Shown: positions 45,135-54,353, counted from the stretch's first letter. The stretch is DNA of 64,000 nucleotides from Marinobacter sp. es.048 (GCF_900188435.1 NZ_FYFA01000001.1:806001-870000); one strand, 5' to 3'. A program made the numbers and translations. Notes: a model not told the origin generated them from the letters alone.

Positions 45135-47410
45135 ACATTCGCCGGTTAGCTGTCCATCTTTTTTTACTGCTCGCCACGGAGCTTGTGGCCATTGCACCAG
45201 CCAATGCCGATGAGGCATTGACTCTGGGCGTATTCGCCTATCGCCCAGACCATCTGCTCCAGGAGCGTTACCAGCCTCTGACCGACTACCTGTCCCGGGA
45301 AACCGGGATTCGTATAAGGCTGGAGGTCCTCAACCAGGAGAATATGAGCCGGGCGATCGCCGCCAACCGGCTGGATTTTTTTCTTACCAATCCCAGCCAT
45401 TTTCTGCTGGTCCGCAGCGAACGTAGTCTGACCGGCGTTCTGGCGACTCTGGTCAGGCGCTCCGGCCAGTCTGCGACCGGGAGTCTTGGCGGCGTGATCT
45501 TTACCAGGGCCGGGCGCGACGACATCGAACAGCTCGCCGATATTCATGATAAAACCATTGCCTCACCCGGTGTCCATTTCCTGGGGGGCTACCAGACGCA
45601 GGTTCTCGAGCTGATGGATGCTGGTATTGATATCCGGAGCGTGAATCTGATTCGGTTTATGGGCACCCACGACCGAGTGGTTCGTTCGGTTCTCTCCGGA
45701 GATGCGGATGTTGGCTTTATCCGAACCAGTATTCTGGAACAATTGGCACAGGAAGACCCTGATCTGTTTACCCGGGTGAAGGTTCTGAACCGTCAGCGGT
45801 TGGCTGGTTTCCCCTACGTTGTCTCAACCCGTCTATACCCGGAATGGCCCCTGGTAGCGCTGCCCCATGTAAACGAGCGGGCCGTCCGTAGGATCGCGTC
45901 GGCGCTTTTTGCTATTGAGCCGGAAGACGAGGTCGCGCTGGCAGTCGGCATTTCGGGTTTTTCGCCGCCTGCGGACTACCAGTCGGTTGAGTACCTGGCG
46001 CGCACTCTGCGGGTGCCGCCCTACGACCAGATACCGCAGCTTACCTGGCTTGATGCTTTGCACCAGTACCGGCTCTGGGTTTTTACCATTCTGGTGCTGG
46101 TCACGCTGCTGGTGGCATCTTCGCTCTGGCTGGGCAGGAGCAAGCGGCAACTGGCCGCGGAACAGCGGCGTTTGCGACAGCTTATCCGGGGTTGGCCACA
46201 AGCGGCGTTGTTGATCCGGAGCGGATTTTTCAGCGACACCAACCGGGCTTCTGTCGACCTGCTCAGGTATACGTCCAGTGAATCACTGATTGGCAAGGAT
46301 CCGGCGGCCTTTTCGCCGGAATACCAGCCGGACGGGCAGATTTCCCGACAGAAAATGACGCTGATGCTGGCCCGGGTGTCGGAAGGTCATGTGGAGCAGT
46401 GCGAATGGGTTCTGAATCGGTCTGACGGCACAGAGGTCTGGGTCGAGCTTACCATGGCTCCGGTTCACACAGAGGATGAGCCGGAAGCTCTGATCCTTTG
46501 CTCACTGTATGACATCACCCTTCGAAAACGGGCGGAACAGCGACAGCGACTGGCGGCGAGCGTATTTGAATACGCCCGAGAGGCAATTTTCATTACGGAT
46601 AATCATGGCATCGTGATTGATGCCAACGATGCGTACCTGGCCATTACCGGCCGGCCTCGCAATCGGGCTATTGGACGACTGCCTCCCTTACCGGTGGATG
46701 AAGGCAGCGGTATTTTTGCGAGTGCCCGGGCCCAGGGCTTCTGGTCCGGAGAGTTTGCCAGCAGACGCAATGATGGCGAGCCGATTACCTTGTCGGTGAC
46801 TCTCAGTAGTGTCCGCGGTGATGATGGTGAGTTGTCACATTTTGTGGGTATTTTCAGTGACATAAGTCGGCTCAAAGAGCAGGAACGAAAGCTGATGATC
46901 ATGGCCCACTACGATGCCCTGACCGGAATGCCCAACCGGGTTCTGTTCGCCGACCGATTGCAGCAGGCCATGGCCCTGACCCGGCGACAGAACGGCAACC
47001 TGGCGGTGGTCTACATTGATCTGGATGAGTTCAAGCCGGTAAACGATGCCTTCGGCCATGAGGCGGGCGACCAGTTACTGGTTGAGGTAGCCACTCGTAT
47101 GCGTTCGGAGCTTCGGGAAGAAGATACCCTGGCGCGGCTCGGAGGTGATGAGTTCGCAGCCATTGTCATGAATGTTCAAGACGATCCATCCCTGGAAAGT
47201 CTGTTGGTGCGTCTGCTGGCCCGGGTGGCTGAACCGGTCTGGGTGGCAGACCACAGTGTGGAGGTCTCAGCCAGTATCGGCTACACGTTGTTCCCGCAAG
47301 CAGAAGATCTGGACGGCGACCAACTTTTGCGGCAGGCCGACCAGGCCATGTATCAGGCCAAGCACCAGGGCCGCAATCGTTATGTCCGGTTCTCCGATCC
47401 TTCCTCCTGA
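45131..47410 (+). CDS. diguanylate cyclase with PhnD-like sensor and PAS domains
   Basis: A 759-residue protein. A signal sequence (1-26), a PhnD-type binding domain (about 30-290; TLGVFAYRPDHLLQERYQPL and FLTNPSHFL), one transmembrane helix (about 312-335), two PAS domains (about 350-470 and 480-590) and a GGDEF domain (about 600-755). The cyclase motif is GGDEF, with an inhibitory REED site five residues before it. The start is TTG and overlaps the stop of the lipoprotein gene (TTGA). The two proteins likely form one sensory unit for cyclic-di-GMP. Confidence 0.9.
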   Translation: MNIRRLAVHLFLLLATELVAIAPANADEALTLGVFAYRPDHLLQERYQPLTDYLSRETGIRIRLEVLNQENMSRAIAANRLDFFLTNPSHFLLVRSERSLTGVLATLVRRSGQSATGSLGGVIFTRAGRDDIEQLADIHDKTIASPGVHFLGGYQTQVLELMDAGIDIRSVNLIRFMGTHDRVVRSVLSGDADVGFIRTSILEQLAQEDPDLFTRVKVLNRQRLAGFPYVVSTRLYPEWPLVALPHVNERAVRRIASALFAIEPEDEVALAVGISGFSPPADYQSVEYLARTLRVPPYDQIPQLTWLDALHQYRLWVFTILVLVTLLVASSLWLGRSKRQLAAEQRRLRQLIRGWPQAALLIRSGFFSDTNRASVDLLRYTSSESLIGKDPAAFSPEYQPDGQISRQKMTLMLARVSEGHVEQCEWVLNRSDGTEVWVELTMAPVHTEDEPEALILCSLYDITLRKRAEQRQRLAASVFEYAREAIFITDNHGIVIDANDAYLAITGRPRNRAIGRLPPLPVDEGSGIFASARAQGFWSGEFASRRNDGEPITLSVTLSSVRGDDGELSHFVGIFSDISRLKEQERKLMIMAHYDALTGMPNRVLFADRLQQAMALTRRQNGNLAVVYIDLDEFKPVNDAFGHEAGDQLLVEVATRMRSELREEDTLARLGGDEFAAIVMNVQDDPSLESLLVRLLARVAEPVWVADHSVEVSASIGYTLFPQAEDLDGDQLLRQADQAMYQAKHQGRNRYVRFSDPSS

Positions 47411-47519
47411 CGGCTGCCGTTCAGCAATTCAATTCCGGGCGTCAAGGATCCGCTCTCCGGCATGAAGCCGGTTTTCTCTGAGCTTGGCAGAGCCCGTGGC
47501 TAGTGGAGGTGTCGGCTAA

Positions 47520-48728
47520 TCAGGCGAGGAATTTCCGGACATCGATTTTATAAGTTTCCGGATCCACGGCTCGCAAAATCCGGTCCTGCGTCCCAGGTTT
47601 CGCTAGGTCGATAGTATCTACCGTGATAGGCATCCGGAATTTGGTGTGGTACATCACCCGTACTGTCGGCAGTCTTTGATCACTCTCGTTGGCTTCGACC
47701 ACCACGCCAAGACGACCACTTTCCAGAAGCACCAGCGAACCCACGGGGTAAAGGCCCAGACAGCGGATAAACTGTTTGACCAGAATCGGATCCAGATGAC
47801 TGCCGCTCCATTCCAGAAGCTTCTTCAGACCCTGAGTTGGCGTCATGCCCTTGTGATAGACCCGGTCTGCCGTGATGGCGTCGTAGACGTCACTGATGGC
47901 TACCATCCGACCGTATTCCGAGATTTCGTCGCCTTTCAGGCCTTCGGGATAGCCGGTGCCGTCCAGGCGCTCATGGTGTTGGGCCGCGGTGATGACGGTG
48001 AGCTCACCAATGCCTTCGGTGGTGGCCAGAATGTCCCGTGAGTGCCGGGCGTGAAGTTTCATTACCTCGAACTCCTCAGGTGTCAGGCGGCCGGGTTTAT
48101 GCAATATTTCATCGGGCGTGAGGATCTTGCCAAGGTCGTGGAGGAGAGCGCCGACGATGGTCTGGTGCAAGACATCAGGAGACAGGCCGCGGTAATTACC
48201 GAACAGGGACATCAAAACACTCAGGTTGACTGAGTGTTCCAGCAGGTAATTGTCCTTCTCCCGGATCCGTCCCAGGCAGCTCAGGGCGTTGGCATTACGT
48301 AACACCGAATGCTGGAGTTCGTCCGCCAACTGGTGAATGGGTGCGACGTCGATCGCTCCGCCCACCTTGGCGTGGTTCATGAACTCGCCGACCAGCCCCT
48401 GGGCCTGGTTGTGAATTTGCTGGGCGATCACGATTTCTTCCGCAAGCGGCACATGCGGGCGCAGGCCTGGCGACAGTTCACCGGCGTTCTGTAGGGCCGA
48501 CTCGTTCCGTCGGTCTATCTCGGCGGCGGTCTCAGAGTCCTGGGAGTCCAGCCCCTTTGAAGCGTCAATGTAGACGAATTCGACGCCCATCCGCCGGATT
48601 TTCTCGATGGTTTCCTCTTTTTTGATAACACCCCGCTTGCGCTGGGTGTTGTGGGGAATCCAGTCGTTGTTCAGGTCGGTTATGTACATGCCGACCTTGA
48701 GTGCGGAGATGGGGACACGTTTGATCAT
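47520..48728 (-). CDS. HD-GYP cyclic-di-GMP phosphodiesterase
   Basis: A 402-residue protein. The DUF3391-type N-terminal part (about 1-120; KRVPISALKVGMYI) precedes an HD-GYP domain (about 145-335) with HSVNLSVLM, ALLHDLGK and HHERLDGTGYP, all metal and signature residues intact. It should break cyclic-di-GMP down to GMP. It opposes the three cyclases of this window. Its start codon overlaps the stop of tatD (ATGA-type, 48725-48728). Confidence 0.93.
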   Translation of the reverse strand: MIKRVPISALKVGMYITDLNNDWIPHNTQRKRGVIKKEETIEKIRRMGVEFVYIDASKGLDSQDSETAAEIDRRNESALQNAGELSPGLRPHVPLAEEIVIAQQIHNQAQGLVGEFMNHAKVGGAIDVAPIHQLADELQHSVLRNANALSCLGRIREKDNYLLEHSVNLSVLMSLFGNYRGLSPDVLHQTIVGALLHDLGKILTPDEILHKPGRLTPEEFEVMKLHARHSRDILATTEGIGELTVITAAQHHERLDGTGYPEGLKGDEISEYGRMVAISDVYDAITADRVYHKGMTPTQGLKKLLEWSGSHLDPILVKQFIRCLGLYPVGSLVLLESGRLGVVVEANESDQRLPTVRVMYHTKFRMPITVDTIDLAKPGTQDRILRAVDPETYKIDVRKFLA

Positions 48729-49534
48729 TCGCTGGAGAAAAACGTTCTCAGGCTGTTCTGATACGTCTTGCCAATCACCTCGTCCAGAGGCAGTTCTTTC
48801 ACCTCAGCGATTTTCTCGGCCACAAAGGGCAGATAAAACGGCGCGTTTTCCTTGCCGCGATAGGGCACCGGCGTCAGGAAAGGCGAGTCGGTTTCCAGCA
48901 GAATCTGGTCAATCGGTGCCATACGCACGATGTCCCGCACGTTCTCTGCCTTGTTGAACGTCGTGATGCCGTTGAAACCCAGGCACCAGCCCTGATCCAG
49001 GGCATACCGGGCAAGTCCCGGACCGGAAGTGAAGCTGTGGATGACACCACGGCGTTTCAGGGTGTCCTCAAATTCGCCAAGGATCTTGATGGTATCCTCG
49101 TCGGCTTCCCGGCTATGGATAACCACGGGTCGATCCGAGTCGCAGGCGATCTGCAGCTGACGCCGGAACACCTTGCGCTGCACGTCCCGGTCGGCGTTGT
49201 CGTAAAAATAGTCCAGGCCGATTTCGCCCACGGCAACGATCTTCTCGTCCCTGGCATGGGCGCGAATTTCCGCCTCTACGTCGTCGGTATAGCTTTCGGC
49301 ATCGTGGGGATGTATTCCCTGAGTACCATAAACCCAGGGCGCCACCTGGCTGAGCTCTCGCACCCTGGCAAGGTTGTCCGGGGACACCGCAATGGTGATC
49401 ACTTTCTCGATATTGACAACTTTTGCCTGCTCAAGAGTCTCCTCCAAAGGGCGGTCCTTGAGATAATCCAGGTGACAGTGGGTCTCGATGATCGGGTGAT
49501 CGAATACGGGAATCTCGCGACGTTTTTTACTCAT
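48725..49534 (-). CDS. TatD family metal-dependent hydrolase
   Basis: A 269-residue TIM-barrel hydrolase. Metal ligands appear in ETHCHLDYL, GEIGLDYFYD, VVIHSREAD, VIHSFTSG and LLETDSPFLTP. TatD enzymes act as 3'-5' exonucleases or DNA repair nucleases in several bacteria; the substrate here is not shown. It is upstream of and overlaps the HD-GYP gene by four bases. No strong ribosome-binding site precedes the ATG. Confidence 0.92.
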   Translation of the reverse strand: MSKKRREIPVFDHPIIETHCHLDYLKDRPLEETLEQAKVVNIEKVITIAVSPDNLARVRELSQVAPWVYGTQGIHPHDAESYTDDVEAEIRAHARDEKIVAVGEIGLDYFYDNADRDVQRKVFRRQLQIACDSDRPVVIHSREADEDTIKILGEFEDTLKRRGVIHSFTSGPGLARYALDQGWCLGFNGITTFNKAENVRDIVRMAPIDQILLETDSPFLTPVPYRGKENAPFYLPFVAEKIAEVKELPLDEVIGKTYQNSLRTFFSSE

Positions 49535-49663
49535 TGCCGGGTACTACACTCCATCGCAACCTGCGTCCAGGCTGCTATTCTGTGAATTCGGGCTCATAAG
49601 TTTACCAGCTTGTTCGATTGTTGACCTGTATTACCTCCATAGGGAGTTGCACGGAGCATCTTG

Positions 49664-50497
49664 ATGAAGCTATCGGCGTTTGCCAGTTCTTTTCTCTACG
49701 ACCCCGGGAAACCGAGATTCCGGGATTACCCGACATTGCTGGATAGGGATGAAACCAAGTTGCCCGGGCTGGAAGCCAGCCTGGACGAGATCGGGGAATA
49801 CCAGCGCCGGTTATGGGCCAACCAGGCCAAGGCGGTTCTACTGGTTAACCATGGCCCCGACACCAGCGGGAAAGACAGCCTGATCCGTACCCTGGCAACC
49901 TACGCAGACCCGGCCGGTTTCCACGCCTGGTCGTTCAGCCGGCCCAGGGGCCCCGAAATCCGACACGATTTTCTCTGGCGGGTCACGCCGTTTCTGCCCG
50001 GTTTTGGCGAGATGGTCGCCTTCAACCGCAGCCATCATGAAGCGGTGATCGCCGAGCGGGTATGGCCGGTCCACGCGCCTGCAAGCTACAACTGGCAGAA
50101 CCGCTACCGGTCCATCCGGAACTTCGAGAATCACCTGGTGGAAGAAGGGACCACGGTGATCAAGGTCTGGCTCAACCTGTCTGAGGACGAGCATCGTCAG
50201 CGCCTCCTGAAGCGTCTGGATAAACCGCGCAAGCGGTGGAAGTTCGATCGGTCCGATATCGATGGCTGGGAAAAACGCCGAGAGTACGAAGCTTTCGCCG
50301 AGGAAGCCATGGCCGCGACCCACACAGAGCAGGCGCCCTGGTTAATTGTGCCGGGTGATCGGAAACCACAGGCTCGCGCGATTGTGGCGGCCGTACTGGC
50401 TGAGCAATTGCAGAAACTGGCGCCGGATTATCCGAAAGAAGATGAGAATGTTTTGAAAGAGTACCGGCGCCTGTTGGCGAAAAGCGGCGTGAAATAA
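49664..50497 (+). CDS. polyphosphate kinase 2 family protein
   Basis: A 277-residue PPK2-type kinase that uses polyphosphate to phosphorylate nucleotides. Walker A is HGPDTSGKDSLIRTL (usual form DTSGKDGTIRH), Walker B FNRSHHEAVI (usual RSHYEDVL), and the lid LLKRLDKPRKRWKFDRSDIDGW. The replaced residues around the active site (G to S, Y to H) make substrate preference uncertain. The ATG at 49664 follows an in-frame TTG; GGAG lies upstream. It is 17 bases before the D-amino-acid dehydrogenase gene. Confidence 0.88.
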   Translation: MKLSAFASSFLYDPGKPRFRDYPTLLDRDETKLPGLEASLDEIGEYQRRLWANQAKAVLLVNHGPDTSGKDSLIRTLATYADPAGFHAWSFSRPRGPEIRHDFLWRVTPFLPGFGEMVAFNRSHHEAVIAERVWPVHAPASYNWQNRYRSIRNFENHLVEEGTTVIKVWLNLSEDEHRQRLLKRLDKPRKRWKFDRSDIDGWEKRREYEAFAEEAMAATHTEQAPWLIVPGDRKPQARAIVAAVLAEQLQKLAPDYPKEDENVLKEYRRLLAKSGVK

Positions 50498-50514
50498 ACA
50501 CTGGGGAGGAATGC

Positions 50515-51786
50515 ATGCACATTGTTGTAGTCGGTGGCGGCGTGGTGGGAATGACCACCGCCTACGAGCTGAATCGCCGCGGCCACCAGGTGACTGTGCT
50601 GGAACGCCATGCTGTTGCCGGTAATGAAACCAGCAAGGCCAACGCGGCCCAGCGGTCCTATGGCGTGGTCTACCCGTGGGCCGATCCCTCGATTGTGTTC
50701 AAGGCTATTCCCTGGATCCTCAAGCAGGATGGTCCTCTGAAGCTGCGCTTCCCGCCGTCTGTGGAAACACTCAAGTTCATGTTTGCTACGCTCCGTTACG
50801 CCTGGTCGCCAGGGCTGTTCGGATTGAATCGCCGCGCCATGTTGCGCCTCGGCATTCACAGCCGGGCAAGGTTTCTGGCTCTGGAGAAGGAGTTTGATCT
50901 GTCCTTCGATGGCGACCACCAGGGCCTGCTGCACCTGGCCAGCACACCAGAAGCACTGGAAGGCTACCGAACGACCCATGAACTTCTGAACGAACTGGGC
51001 ATCCCTTCCCGCTTGCTCACCCCCGAACAGGTACGCGAAGCGGAACCCGGCATGGTCGGCGACGGCCCGCTTTACGGTGCCCTGAGCTACGACACTGACG
51101 GCACCGGGGATTGTCATCAGTTCTCCCGGGAGCTGGCGAAAGCCTGCGAAGCAAAAGGGGTGGTCGTTCGTTACAGCGTGGAGGCGGAAAAGCTGATTGC
51201 CGATGACCAGAAGGTCAGTGCGATTTCACTGAGAACCGGCGATGGCACTATGGAAACGCTCGAAGCCGATGCCGTCGTGATCAGCGCCGGCTGCTGGTCC
51301 AATCACCTGGTTCAGCCCCTGGGCCTGGAACTGCCGATTTACCCCGTGAAAGGTTACAGCCTCACCGTTCCCATGAAAGATTCAGAGCGAGGTCCCAACT
51401 CTACGATCCATGACGACAACTACAAAGTCGTCTCCACCCGTCTGGGCAACCGTTTACGGGCCACCGGGTTCGTCGAGCTGGCGGATTTCAATAGAGATAT
51501 TCCTGAGGCGAGGCTGGCCACCATCCGAAAATCGGTGGAGTCCCGGTTCCCCGGCTGCGCCGATCTCGACGCCGCCGAAACCTGGACCGGCTTTCGCCCC
51601 ATGACCCCGGACGGCCCGGCGATCATCGGACGAGGTCCCCGAGATAACCTTTACTTAAACACCGGCCACGGCACCTTCGGCTGGACCCTGTCCGCAGGTA
51701 GTGCAGACCTTATTGCCCAGGTAATAGATGGCGAGGATCCCATCCTTTGCCTAGATGCCTTCCGCCCGGGAAGATTTCAGGAATAG
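50515..51786 (+). CDS. dadA: D-amino acid dehydrogenase
   Basis: A 423-residue flavoenzyme of the DAO/DadA family oxidising D-amino acids to keto acids, passing electrons to the respiratory chain. The FAD dinucleotide fold is VVVGGGVVGMTTAYEL, followed by ETSKANAAQRSYG. C-terminal FAD contacts are in TGFRPMTPDGPAIIG and NTGHGTFGWTLSAG. GGAGGAA precedes the ATG. A long hairpin follows and separates it from the convergent methyltransferase gene. The symbol is by family; no alanine racemase gene is present. Confidence 0.88.
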   Translation: MHIVVVGGGVVGMTTAYELNRRGHQVTVLERHAVAGNETSKANAAQRSYGVVYPWADPSIVFKAIPWILKQDGPLKLRFPPSVETLKFMFATLRYAWSPGLFGLNRRAMLRLGIHSRARFLALEKEFDLSFDGDHQGLLHLASTPEALEGYRTTHELLNELGIPSRLLTPEQVREAEPGMVGDGPLYGALSYDTDGTGDCHQFSRELAKACEAKGVVVRYSVEAEKLIADDQKVSAISLRTGDGTMETLEADAVVISAGCWSNHLVQPLGLELPIYPVKGYSLTVPMKDSERGPNSTIHDDNYKVVSTRLGNRLRATGFVELADFNRDIPEARLATIRKSVESRFPGCADLDAAETWTGFRPMTPDGPAIIGRGPRDNLYLNTGHGTFGWTLSAGSADLIAQVIDGEDPILCLDAFRPGRFQE

Positions 51787-51820
51787 TTTCTATAGATCGG
51801 TGCGCGCAAAAAGGCCCGGG

Positions 51821-51926
51821 AGCCGGACGGATAAGTCCTCCCGGGATCGTCGAAAACATGGATGTTTTCGTCGAGCGTACAGGGATGTATTCACAGCGTA
51901 TCCCGGGAGGACTTATCCGTCTGGCT
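51821..51926. repeat. long hairpin element between convergent genes (copy 2)
   Basis: The arms 51821-51847 and 51900-51926 pair over 27 bases with one mismatch. The 52-base interior has a nine-base-pair stem CGAAAACAT / ATGTTTTCG and then, at about 51873-51899, the same core as the element at 25613-25723 (two differences over about 26 bases). The arms differ wholly from those of copy 1. The right arm overlaps the last codons of the TrmJ-like gene. Confidence 0.85.
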
Positions 51927-52616
51927 CTTTCTCGGAAGCAGAGCGCGCTCGATGTTCGAACAAAGCGTATGAACAAACCCGATATCCCGATCAGACAACA
52001 AGGGCAGCCGCTCGAAAACCCATTGGGACAGCTTTCCTTCAGGTGGTGTGTCCAGTTCCGGTAGCAGGGTTTCGAGTCGACCGCGGAGGGCGCCAAGACG
52101 ATTTTCGTTGGCAGGCTCACGCTGGTTATCCATAGTTTCCGAAAGCCCTGACATTTCCCAGGCGTAAAGCATCACCGACTGGGCAAGGTTCAGGGAAGGG
52201 TAGGCGACCTTCATGGGGATGCCGGTTAGCAGATCGCAGAGCGCCAGTTCGTCATTGGACAGCCCACGGTCCTCACGGCCAAATACCAGTGCCGCGGTCG
52301 CTACGGAAGCACCCTTCGTGGCGAGAACCTTCCGCAAATCTGAGGGGCCGTGCCAATCCTGGCGCTGATGCCGCGTCTTGGCGGAGGTGCCCATCAGCAG
52401 GTCTACGGAGTTTCTTACCGCAGCCAGATCGGGGAAAATGCGCGCATTGTCCAGGATATGGTCGCTGCCATGGGCCAGCCAGTGGGCTTCGGGGCGGGTG
52501 TGCAGGTCCGAGTTGACCAGCCACAGTTCGCCGAAGCCCATGGTGCACAGGGCGCGGGCGGCCGCTCCGACATTTTCCGGAACCTTGGGTTCAACAAGTA
52601 CAAAGGCCAGTTGCAT
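51891..52616 (-). CDS. TrmJ/SpoU-type RNA methyltransferase
   Basis: A 241-residue SPOUT methyltransferase. Motifs include LAFVLVEPKVPENVGAAARA, TAALVFGREDRGLSNDEL and YPSLNLAQSVMLYAWEM (the knot). It resembles TrmJ, which makes 2'-O-methyl nucleotides in tRNA, and its paralogue LasT/YjtD; the two were not separated. The C-terminal residues SQTDKSSRDTL are read from the arm of the hairpin element and so are unlikely to be ancestral. The start codon shares CATG with the divergent methyltransferase gene. Confidence 0.88.
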   Translation of the reverse strand: MQLAFVLVEPKVPENVGAAARALCTMGFGELWLVNSDLHTRPEAHWLAHGSDHILDNARIFPDLAAVRNSVDLLMGTSAKTRHQRQDWHGPSDLRKVLATKGASVATAALVFGREDRGLSNDELALCDLLTGIPMKVAYPSLNLAQSVMLYAWEMSGLSETMDNQREPANENRLGALRGRLETLLPELDTPPEGKLSQWVFERLPLLSDRDIGFVHTLCSNIERALLPRKSQTDKSSRDTL

Positions 52617-53889
52617 GACGTTACCTCCGGCGGCGAGTTTACACCACGGCGCGGAATCTTTTTACCAGCGATGGCGGCAGCTGAACGACTGGCTGGTGCA
52701 GCACCGGGAGTTCTGGCAACCGGCGCCGTTCATGACACCGGAGCCGGCCTGGACACAAACTTATCCGGAACTGAACGCAATGCTGGCAGAGCTTACCGAT
52801 GCCGAATGCCAGCACCTGGATGACGTCCCCATTGAACTGGCGGCGCGAGCATCCCGGTGGCTGCCGTCCCTGGAAGCTTATGCAGACATGGTGCAGCTGC
52901 CGGAGCTTTTGCCGTTAGCCGAGAAAGCATCTGAGGCGACCCTGCCGGAAATCCGGGCCACGGATATGCCCGGTCGGAAACGCCTGCAGTCGGGTGCCTT
53001 TACTGCGGCACTGAGGCCGCTGGAACATCCTGCCCTGGACTGGTGTTGCGGTAAGGGCCATCTGTCCCGGACGCTGGCGCCGTTTTGCCCCGGTGAGGTA
53101 CAGGGTTTCGAGTGGAATCCGGAGCTGGTGCAGGACGGCAACCGACTGGCTCAACAGTTCGGGGATCGGGTGTTGATCGGCTGCCAGGATGTCATGGCCG
53201 CAGATCTGTCGCTTCCGAAGCGTCATCACTGCGTTGCACTCCATGCCTGCGGCGATCTGCACCGTCAGTTGCTGAGGCGAGGCAGCGAAGCCGGGTTGCC
53301 GAGACTGAGTATCTCGCCCTGCTGCTATCACCTGAGCGAGATGGAACCCTACAGGCCGCTTTCCGAAAAAGCGGCGGGTTACCAAAAGGTGCTGCAACCG
53401 AGCCGAAACGACCTGCGGCTGGCGGTGCAGGAAACCGTGACGGCACCCGCCCGGGTGAGGGAGCAAACCCGCCTTGTCAGCCAGTGGCGCCTGGGATTTG
53501 ATGGTTTGCAGCGGCACCTGCGGGGGCGGGATGACTATCTGCCGGTCCCTTCCCATCCGGCCCGCCTTTTGAGCGAAGGCTTTTCTTCATTTTGCCGATG
53601 GGCGGCGGCGAAAAAAAACCTCGAATTACCAGGCAGCGTGGATTTCGATGCATGGCTGGCATTTGGTGAGCGTCGGCTGGTGGAAGTTCGCCGTCATGAA
53701 CTGGTCAGGCACCTGTTCCGCCGTCCTCTGGAGCTCTGGATGGTCTTTGATTATGCGCTGTTCCTGAAAGAGCAGGGGTACACGGTGAGGCTGGGGCAGT
53801 TCTGCGACCGGTCACTGACGCCCCGCAATCTGCTGCTGGATGCGGTCAGGGTTTCCGGTACTCAACCCGTTCAACACAGCCATCCCTGA
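52615..53889 (+). CDS. class I SAM-dependent methyltransferase (Methyltransf_32 type)
   Basis: A 424-residue protein. The SAM-binding motif is LDWCCGKGHLSR (about residue 141), followed by VQGFEWNPELVQ and HHCVALHACGDLHR. A conserved SPCCYHLS lies further on, as in the METTL25/RRNAD1-like group. The substrate is unknown. The ATG at 52615 was chosen because upstream sequence belongs to the divergent TrmJ-like gene. The last 44 bases overlap the convergent DUF4124 gene, an unusual tail-to-tail overlap. Confidence 0.85.
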   Translation: MTLPPAASLHHGAESFYQRWRQLNDWLVQHREFWQPAPFMTPEPAWTQTYPELNAMLAELTDAECQHLDDVPIELAARASRWLPSLEAYADMVQLPELLPLAEKASEATLPEIRATDMPGRKRLQSGAFTAALRPLEHPALDWCCGKGHLSRTLAPFCPGEVQGFEWNPELVQDGNRLAQQFGDRVLIGCQDVMAADLSLPKRHHCVALHACGDLHRQLLRRGSEAGLPRLSISPCCYHLSEMEPYRPLSEKAAGYQKVLQPSRNDLRLAVQETVTAPARVREQTRLVSQWRLGFDGLQRHLRGRDDYLPVPSHPARLLSEGFSSFCRWAAAKKNLELPGSVDFDAWLAFGERRLVEVRRHELVRHLFRRPLELWMVFDYALFLKEQGYTVRLGQFCDRSLTPRNLLLDAVRVSGTQPVQHSHP

Positions 53890-54325
53890 AATACACATAG
53901 GTCAGCTCGTAGAGCGCGCCGTAATAGCGGGTCTGGTAGATCCAGACTTCCTGGGGACTGGTGTAGGTTTCCGGAGGGTTGCCGAAAGCGCGGCGCACGT
54001 TTTCACGGGTCATGCCCCGCACCACCTGCTCCCGAACCAGATAACGACGCAAATCGGTGGAGTTGATAAACCGGCAGGTGCCGGCCTCTTTTTCTGGTTC
54101 CGGCTCTTTGGCCTGTTCCTCGGGATCAGCTGCCTCTTGCGCCGGGAGGTTCTGGTTAAAGCTGCCGCCAATGCGGTTATCCCATAACTCAACCGATTCG
54201 GCATCCTCCCCGCAGGGCTGGTCGGCGAAGACCGTATTGCCGTCTTTTTCGCATCGAAAAACCTGGGCCTGCGCCGGCACTGCCAGAACAGAGAGGGTAA
54301 GCATCAGGGCTATGCCTTTGAGCAT
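53846..54325 (-). CDS. DUF4124 domain-containing exported protein
   Basis: About 159 residues. A signal peptide (1-20, ending AQA) is followed by the DUF4124 motif VFRCEKDGNTVFADQPCG. A glutamate and proline-rich linker (about 65-85) leads to a C-terminal domain (TDLRRYLVREQVVRGMT, then VRRAFGNPPETY and WIYQT) resembling SmpA/OmlA-like or DUF2845 folds. Two cysteines in each part could form disulfides. The start was set at the ATG at 54325, just after GGAGC. It overlaps the 3' end of the methyltransferase gene. Confidence 0.82.
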   Translation of the reverse strand: MLKGIALMLTLSVLAVPAQAQVFRCEKDGNTVFADQPCGEDAESVELWDNRIGGSFNQNLPAQEAADPEEQAKEPEPEKEAGTCRFINSTDLRRYLVREQVVRGMTRENVRRAFGNPPETYTSPQEVWIYQTRYYGALYELTYVYFRDGCVERVEYRKP

Positions 54326-54353
54326 CGGCTCCTCGCGTGTATTCAGAAACAGA

